Assembly (NCBI RefSeq): GCF_001424385.1
Contig: NZ_LMPO01000009.1
Location: 81,624-145,623, forward strand
Reading direction: 5' to 3'
Source of the DNA: Curtobacterium sp. Leaf183
Lineage (GTDB): Bacteria; Actinomycetota; Actinomycetes; Actinomycetales; Microbacteriaceae
DNA length: 64,000 nucleotides
The position numbers were made by a program, and so were the translations under genes. The notes below the pieces were generated by a model that was not told the origin of the DNA, did not search any database, and saw only the letters and a list, made by a program, of their open reading frames with translations. Each line of letters starts with the position of its first letter. The stretch's first letter is position 1. This document shows positions 60,195 through 64,000 of the stretch, one piece after another.

Positions 60195-61655
60195 ATGACA
60201 ACCACTACGACCAAGGCTCCTAAGCAGGTCGCCATCAACGACATCGGTTCGGCTGATGACTTCCTGGCCGAGGTCGAGAAGACCCTGAAGTTCTTCAACG
60301 ACGGCGATCTCATCTCCGGCACCGTCGTGAAGATCGACCGCGACGAGGTCCTCCTCGACGTCGGGTACAAGACCGAGGGTGTCATCCCCTCGCGCGAGCT
60401 CTCGATCAAGCACGACGTCGACCCCAACGAGGTCGTCAACGTCGGTGACGAGGTCGAGGCCCTGGTCCTCCAGAAGGAGGACAAGGAAGGCCGCCTCATC
60501 CTGTCGAAGAAGCGTGCGCAGTACGAGCGTGCGTGGGGCGACGTCGAGAAGATCAAGGAGTCCGACGGGGTCGTCACCGGCACCGTCATCGAGGTCGTCA
60601 AGGGCGGCCTCATCGTGGACATCGGTCTGCGCGGCTTCCTCCCGGCATCGCTCATCGAGCTGCGCCGCGTCCGCGACCTCACGCCGTACCTCGGCCAGGA
60701 GATCGAGGCGAAGATCCTCGAGCTCGACAAGAACCGCAACAACGTGGTCCTGTCGCGCCGTGCGCTCCTCGAGCAGACGCAGTCCGAGTCCCGCACCACG
60801 TTCCTCAACAACCTCCACAAGGGCCAGGTCCGCAAGGGCGTCGTCTCGTCGATCGTCAACTTCGGTGCGTTCGTCGACCTCGGCGGCGTCGACGGTCTCG
60901 TCCACGTGTCCGAGCTCAGCTGGAAGCACATCGAGCACGCCAGCGAGGTCGTCGAGGTCGGTCAGGAAGTCACCGTCGAGATCCTCGAGGTCGACCTGGA
61001 CCGCGAGCGCGTGTCGCTCTCGCTCAAGGCCACCCAAGAGGACCCGTGGCAGGTCTTCGCCCGCACCCACGCGATCGGCCAGATCGCACCGGGCAAGGTC
61101 ACGAAGCTCGTGCCGTTCGGTGCCTTCGTCCGCGTCGCGGACGGCATCGAGGGCCTGGTCCACATCTCGGAGCTCTCGAACAAGCACGTCGAGCTCGCCG
61201 AGCAGGTCGTCTCCGTCGGTGACGAGGTCTTCGTGAAGATCATCGACATCGACCTCGACCGTCGCCGCATCTCGCTCAGCCTCAAGCAGGCCAACGAGGG
61301 CGTCGACCCGGAGAGCACCGAGTTCGACCCGGCGCTCTACGGCATGCCGACCGAGTACGACGACAAGGGTGACTACAAGTACCCCGAGGGCTTCGACCCG
61401 GAGACCAACGAGTGGCTCGAGGGCTACGACACCCAGCGCGAAGCATGGGAAGGCCAGTACGCGGCCGCCCAGGGTCGCTGGGAGGCCCACAAGGCCCAGG
61501 TCGCCAAGTCCCTCACCGACGAGGCCTCGGGGTCGTTCGACCTCCCCGCGACCGCGACGTCCTCGTCCACCACGAGCGAGCAGGCCGGTCAGGGCACCCT
61601 GGCCGACGACGCATCGCTCGCGGCGCTCCGCGAGAAGCTCAGCTCGACCAACTGA
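60195..61655 (+). CDS. rpsA: 30S ribosomal protein S1
   Basis: Binds mRNA at the ribosome. The 486-residue protein has four S1 (OB-fold) domains at about 35-105, 122-190, 208-278 and 293-365, with repeats of the type GxVVKIDRDEVLLDVGYKTEG and GxFVDLGGVDGLVHVSEL, and an acidic C-terminal tail. It is the four-domain actinobacterial form, shorter than the six-domain E. coli one. GGAG at 60181-60184 supports the ATG at 60195, which then reads MTTTTTKAPK; an upstream in-frame ATG at 60171 is less likely. Confidence 0.96.
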   Translation: MTTTTTKAPKQVAINDIGSADDFLAEVEKTLKFFNDGDLISGTVVKIDRDEVLLDVGYKTEGVIPSRELSIKHDVDPNEVVNVGDEVEALVLQKEDKEGRLILSKKRAQYERAWGDVEKIKESDGVVTGTVIEVVKGGLIVDIGLRGFLPASLIELRRVRDLTPYLGQEIEAKILELDKNRNNVVLSRRALLEQTQSESRTTFLNNLHKGQVRKGVVSSIVNFGAFVDLGGVDGLVHVSELSWKHIEHASEVVEVGQEVTVEILEVDLDRERVSLSLKATQEDPWQVFARTHAIGQIAPGKVTKLVPFGAFVRVADGIEGLVHISELSNKHVELAEQVVSVGDEVFVKIIDIDLDRRRISLSLKQANEGVDPESTEFDPALYGMPTEYDDKGDYKYPEGFDPETNEWLEGYDTQREAWEGQYAAAQGRWEAHKAQVAKSLTDEASGSFDLPATATSSSTTSEQAGQGTLADDASLAALREKLSSTN

Positions 61656-61671
61656 TCGAGTCCTGCGCGAA

Positions 61672-61711
61672 CCGGAAGCCCGGCATCCCCTCGGGGGTGC
61701 CGGGCTTCCGG
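61672..61711 (+). terminator. terminator after rpsA
   Basis: CCGGAAGCCCGGCATCCCC (61672-61690) pairs with GGGGGTGCCGGGCTTCCGG (61693-61711), a 19-bp stem with one G-T pair and a very small loop. It ends 35 bases before coaE. Confidence 0.8.
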
Positions 61712-61733
61712 CATTCCGTGAGCCTCGTGACCC

Positions 61734-61739
61734 TAGGCT
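61734..61739 (+). promoter_or_regulatory. -10 element (TAGGCT) for coaE
   Basis: TAGGCT, seven bases, then the GTG of coaE at 61747, between the rpsA terminator and the gene. Confidence 0.5.
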
Positions 61740-61746
61740 CGGTCAC

Positions 61747-62349
61747 GTGCGCATCATCGGACTCACGGGCGGCATCGCCGCGGGGAAGTCGACCGTCTCC
61801 GGCCGCTGGGCGGAGCTCGGCGCCGTCGTCGTGGACGCGGACCGACTCGCCCGCCAGGCAGTGGCCCCCGGCAGCCCCGGCCTGGCCCGGGTCGCCGAGC
61901 GTTTCGGCCCGGATGTGATCGCCCCGGACGGCTCGCTCGACCGACCGGCACTCGGAGCGGTCGTGTTCTCGGACCCCGCAGCACGCCGTGACCTCGAGCG
62001 CATCACCCACCCCGAGGTCTGGCGACTCGCGCAACAGGCCTTCGACAGCGCCGCAGCAGCCGACCCGGACGCGGTCGTCGTGTACGACGTGCCCCTGCTC
62101 GCCGAGGCCAGGGGGTCGCGGCCGCTCCGCTTCGACGCGGTGGTGGTCGTCGACGCCCCCGCCGCCGTGCGGGTCCGGCGACTCGTCGAGCACCGTGGGA
62201 TGGACGAAGCCGAGGCCGAGCGGCGCATCGGAGCCCAGGCGTCCGACGCGGAGCGGCTCGCACTGGCCGACCACGTCGTCGACGCCACCGGCACGCTCGA
62301 CCAGACTCTCGCTTCCGCTGACGCGGTCTGGCAGCGCCTGGTCGGATGA
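61747..62349 (+). CDS. coaE: dephospho-CoA kinase
   Basis: Last step of coenzyme A synthesis, phosphorylating the 3'-hydroxyl of dephospho-CoA. The 200-residue protein has P-loop GLTGGIAAGKST, VVDADRLARQAV with the catalytic Asp, ERITHPEVW and VYDVPLLAEAR. The GTG at 61747 gives the usual immediate RIIGLTGG start. The actinobacterial C-terminal GrpB-like extension seen in mycobacteria is absent. Confidence 0.96.
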   Translation: MRIIGLTGGIAAGKSTVSGRWAELGAVVVDADRLARQAVAPGSPGLARVAERFGPDVIAPDGSLDRPALGAVVFSDPAARRDLERITHPEVWRLAQQAFDSAAAADPDAVVVYDVPLLAEARGSRPLRFDAVVVVDAPAAVRVRRLVEHRGMDEAEAERRIGAQASDAERLALADHVVDATGTLDQTLASADAVWQRLVG

Positions 62350-63410
62350 GACACCGCATCCTGCTCCTCGTCGCCGCGATCGTGCTCGTCGCGATCGGCG
62401 GCGGCGCGGTCATCGCCGCAAACCTGACTGCCGAACGGCGTGAGGAACAGCACGGTCGTGCGCCGGCCACCGCCCAGGCGCGGGGCGGCGAACGCGGTCC
62501 GGCCAACGAGTTCCACCGCTTCCGACTCGGGGCGATCGACGGTGAACGGCTCGAGCCGAACCGCGACGACTTCGCGGCGCGCACGGCGAACGACGGCCCG
62601 CTCCTGCTCTTCCTGCCCGCCACCCGGTCGAAGCCGGCGCAGTACCAGCGGTTCCTGACGACCGCACTCGGCGACGGCTACCACGTCCTCGGGCTCGACT
62701 ACTGGAACCTCGGCAGGACGCTCTCGGGCACCTGCGAGGCCGACGCGCGGTGCTACGGCGAGGTGCAGCGCAACCGTTTCGACGGCACCCGCCCGTCCGA
62801 GTTCAGCGACGTCTCGCCCGCCGGCTCCATCGTCTCCCGGTTCCGGGACGCGATCGCGCACCTCGACGACGTCGACCCGAAGGGCGGCTGGGGGCGGTTC
62901 GTCGCCTCCGACGAGGACATCGCGTGGCAGGACATCGTCGTCGCCGGCCACTCCCAGGGCGGTGGCGAAGCGGCGTACATCGCGCACGTCCGGCCGGTCC
63001 TCGGTGCGCTGATGTTCTCGTCGCCGGTCGAGTCCCTCGGTCCCGTGCACGCGGCCTGGATGGACCACCCGGGTGCCACCCCGGCGTCGCGCATGTACGC
63101 GATCGACGACGTCCGCGACGTGTTCGGCCCACGGATCCGCGGGTCATGGGAAGTCCTCGGCCTCGACGGCCCCGCGACGGCCGGCGGCCCGGACGGACCG
63201 TGGCGCACCGACACGGCGGCACCGCCGACGGGATGGGACCCGCACGCGATCCTCACGGACATCCGGGTCGGGACACCGGACGAGTCGCACTCGCGGACCA
63301 TCAAGGACACGACGCCGCTCGACGCCGACGGACAGCCCCGGATGCTCGGACTGTGGCAGTGGCTGCTGCGCCGGTTCGCGCCGGTCGACGCATCCTCCGG
63401 CGCGTCATAG
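62346..63410 (+). CDS. exported or membrane-anchored alpha/beta hydrolase
   Basis: A 354-residue protein with an N-terminal hydrophobic helix (residues ~4-26) after RHR, a signal sequence or anchor, then an alpha/beta hydrolase fold. LLLFLPATRSKPAQYQRFL is the oxyanion region, VVAGHSQGGGEAAYI near residue 200 holds the nucleophilic Ser, and an Asp in ASRMYAIDDVRD and His in DESHSRT are possible triad partners. Two cysteines in SGTCEADARCYG may form a disulphide outside. Substrate unknown. It overlaps coaE by ATGA. Confidence 0.8.
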   Translation: MRHRILLLVAAIVLVAIGGGAVIAANLTAERREEQHGRAPATAQARGGERGPANEFHRFRLGAIDGERLEPNRDDFAARTANDGPLLLFLPATRSKPAQYQRFLTTALGDGYHVLGLDYWNLGRTLSGTCEADARCYGEVQRNRFDGTRPSEFSDVSPAGSIVSRFRDAIAHLDDVDPKGGWGRFVASDEDIAWQDIVVAGHSQGGGEAAYIAHVRPVLGALMFSSPVESLGPVHAAWMDHPGATPASRMYAIDDVRDVFGPRIRGSWEVLGLDGPATAGGPDGPWRTDTAAPPTGWDPHAILTDIRVGTPDESHSRTIKDTTPLDADGQPRMLGLWQWLLRRFAPVDASSGAS

Positions 63411-63420
63411 CAACCGGTCC

Positions 63421-63426
63421 TAGCAT
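63421..63426 (+). promoter_or_regulatory. -10 element (TAGCAT) for the AMP-ligase gene
   Basis: TAGCAT, six bases, then the ATG at 63433, 10 bp after the hydrolase stop. Confidence 0.45.
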
Positions 63427-63432
63427 GAACCG

Positions 63433-64000
63433 ATGCAGCACGACGTCCGAACTCCTCCCCAGGGTCTCCGCGACCTGATCCGGCACCGCGCCGAGGTCGA
63501 CCGCGACCGCGTCTACCTCGAGGACGCCCGCTCCGACCGGGTCCTGTCCTACGGGGCCCTCGGACAGGCCGTCGACGCCTGGGCGTCGACGTTCGACGTG
63601 ATCGGCGTCCCCGACTCCGGTGCCGTGCTGGTCGACGTCGGCGACCCGCTCGCCTTCGCGGTCGTGCACCTCGCAGCGATCGCGTCGGGGCGCCGTGCCG
63701 TCCCGGTCGACACCGGCCAGCCGACCACCGAGCCGGCGCGGCTCGCCGACCTGCTCGGTGGCGGGTCCATCGTCGTCTCGGACCGCGACGTCGACGCGAC
63801 CATCCCCGGCACGCCGTCGGCGCGCGTCGACCCGGCCACGGGCCTCCCGTCCGACGTCCGTGACGGCGACCTGCCCGCGGAGTCCGCGGACGCCCCCGGC
63901 CAGGGCTCGGTCGTGCTCTTCACCTCGGGCTCGACCGGTACGCCGAAGGGGGTCGAGCTGCCGGAGACGCAGCTGCTCTCCGTCGCCAGGGCCGTCGTCG
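63433..64000 (+). CDS. AMP-dependent synthetase/ligase, N-terminal part
   Basis: The first 189 codons of an adenylate-forming enzyme; the gene runs off the window. It shows the opening LRDLIRHRAEVDRDRVYL, AIASGRRAVPVDTGQP and the phosphate-binding A3 motif VLFTSGSTGTPKGVEL near residue 170. Acyl-CoA ligases, peptide-synthetase adenylation domains and D-alanine ligases share these, so the substrate cannot be told from this part. Confidence 0.85.
   Translation, partial: MQHDVRTPPQGLRDLIRHRAEVDRDRVYLEDARSDRVLSYGALGQAVDAWASTFDVIGVPDSGAVLVDVGDPLAFAVVHLAAIASGRRAVPVDTGQPTTEPARLADLLGGGSIVVSDRDVDATIPGTPSARVDPATGLPSDVRDGDLPAESADAPGQGSVVLFTSGSTGTPKGVELPETQLLSVARAVV

Overview
The window is high-GC actinobacterial chromosome with dense, mostly co-directional genes, many GTG starts and many 1-4 nt ATGA/GTGA stop-start overlaps. 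Gene order (pyrF-gmk-rpoZ-metK-priA; rpe; hisE-hisG-hisF-hisI-trpE-trpC-trpB-trpA-lgt-gltB-gltD-pyk; ANTAR regulator-polA-rpsA-coaE) and an IHF-guanylate kinase fusion point to the Actinomycetia, most likely family Microbacteriaceae. Curtobacterium or a close relative is my guess at genus, from pattern only.

Layout. 1-5.4 kb: end of a pyrimidine operon (probable carB tail, pyrF), then gmk, rpoZ, metK and a helicase-dead PriA. 5.4-12.1 kb: a DUF4383 membrane protein, the threonine-to-glycine pair tdh-kbl, fmt-rsmB, an unknown gene and rpe. 12.1-27.2 kb: a long run of histidine and tryptophan genes with two small membrane proteins, then lgt and the glutamate synthase pair gltB-gltD. 27.3-30.6 kb: pyk, a ferritin-like/VIT1 metal transporter and a DUF308 membrane protein.

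30.6-50.0 kb: an accessory type VII secretion (ESX-like) locus in three transcription blocks. The leftward block encodes a zinc-ribbon/RDD/FHA protein, a 96-aa one-TM protein, EccD, a MinD-like protein without Walker lysines, EccC and a second such MinD-like protein. The rightward block encodes three small WXG100-like proteins, an 834-aa secreted nuclease-toxin candidate, a YezG-type immunity protein, an SseB+YezG-like fusion and a degenerate ADP-ribosylglycohydrolase-like protein. A second leftward block encodes a DUF6177-like protein, a 124-aa unknown, an EccA-like TPR+AAA ATPase, a TPR/multi-TM protein and a 157-aa unknown. No mycosin protease, EccE or full-length EccB is present. This is the most interesting part of the window: a reduced T7SS with a toxin and three distinct candidate immunity or antagonist genes.

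50.1-64.0 kb: an aldehyde dehydrogenase, DUF779 protein and GAF-domain regulator; tRNA-Leu(CAA) with a partial copy of its 3' end; an ANTAR response regulator; GNAT, VOC and hotdog-thioesterase genes; polA; a DUF885 peptidase; rpsA; coaE; an exported alpha/beta hydrolase; and the start of an AMP-dependent ligase.

A recurring signal is a TANNNT hexamer 6-7 nt upstream of the start codon of at least eleven genes, consistent with leaderless transcripts. In two of them the -10 hexamer includes the stop codon of the preceding gene.
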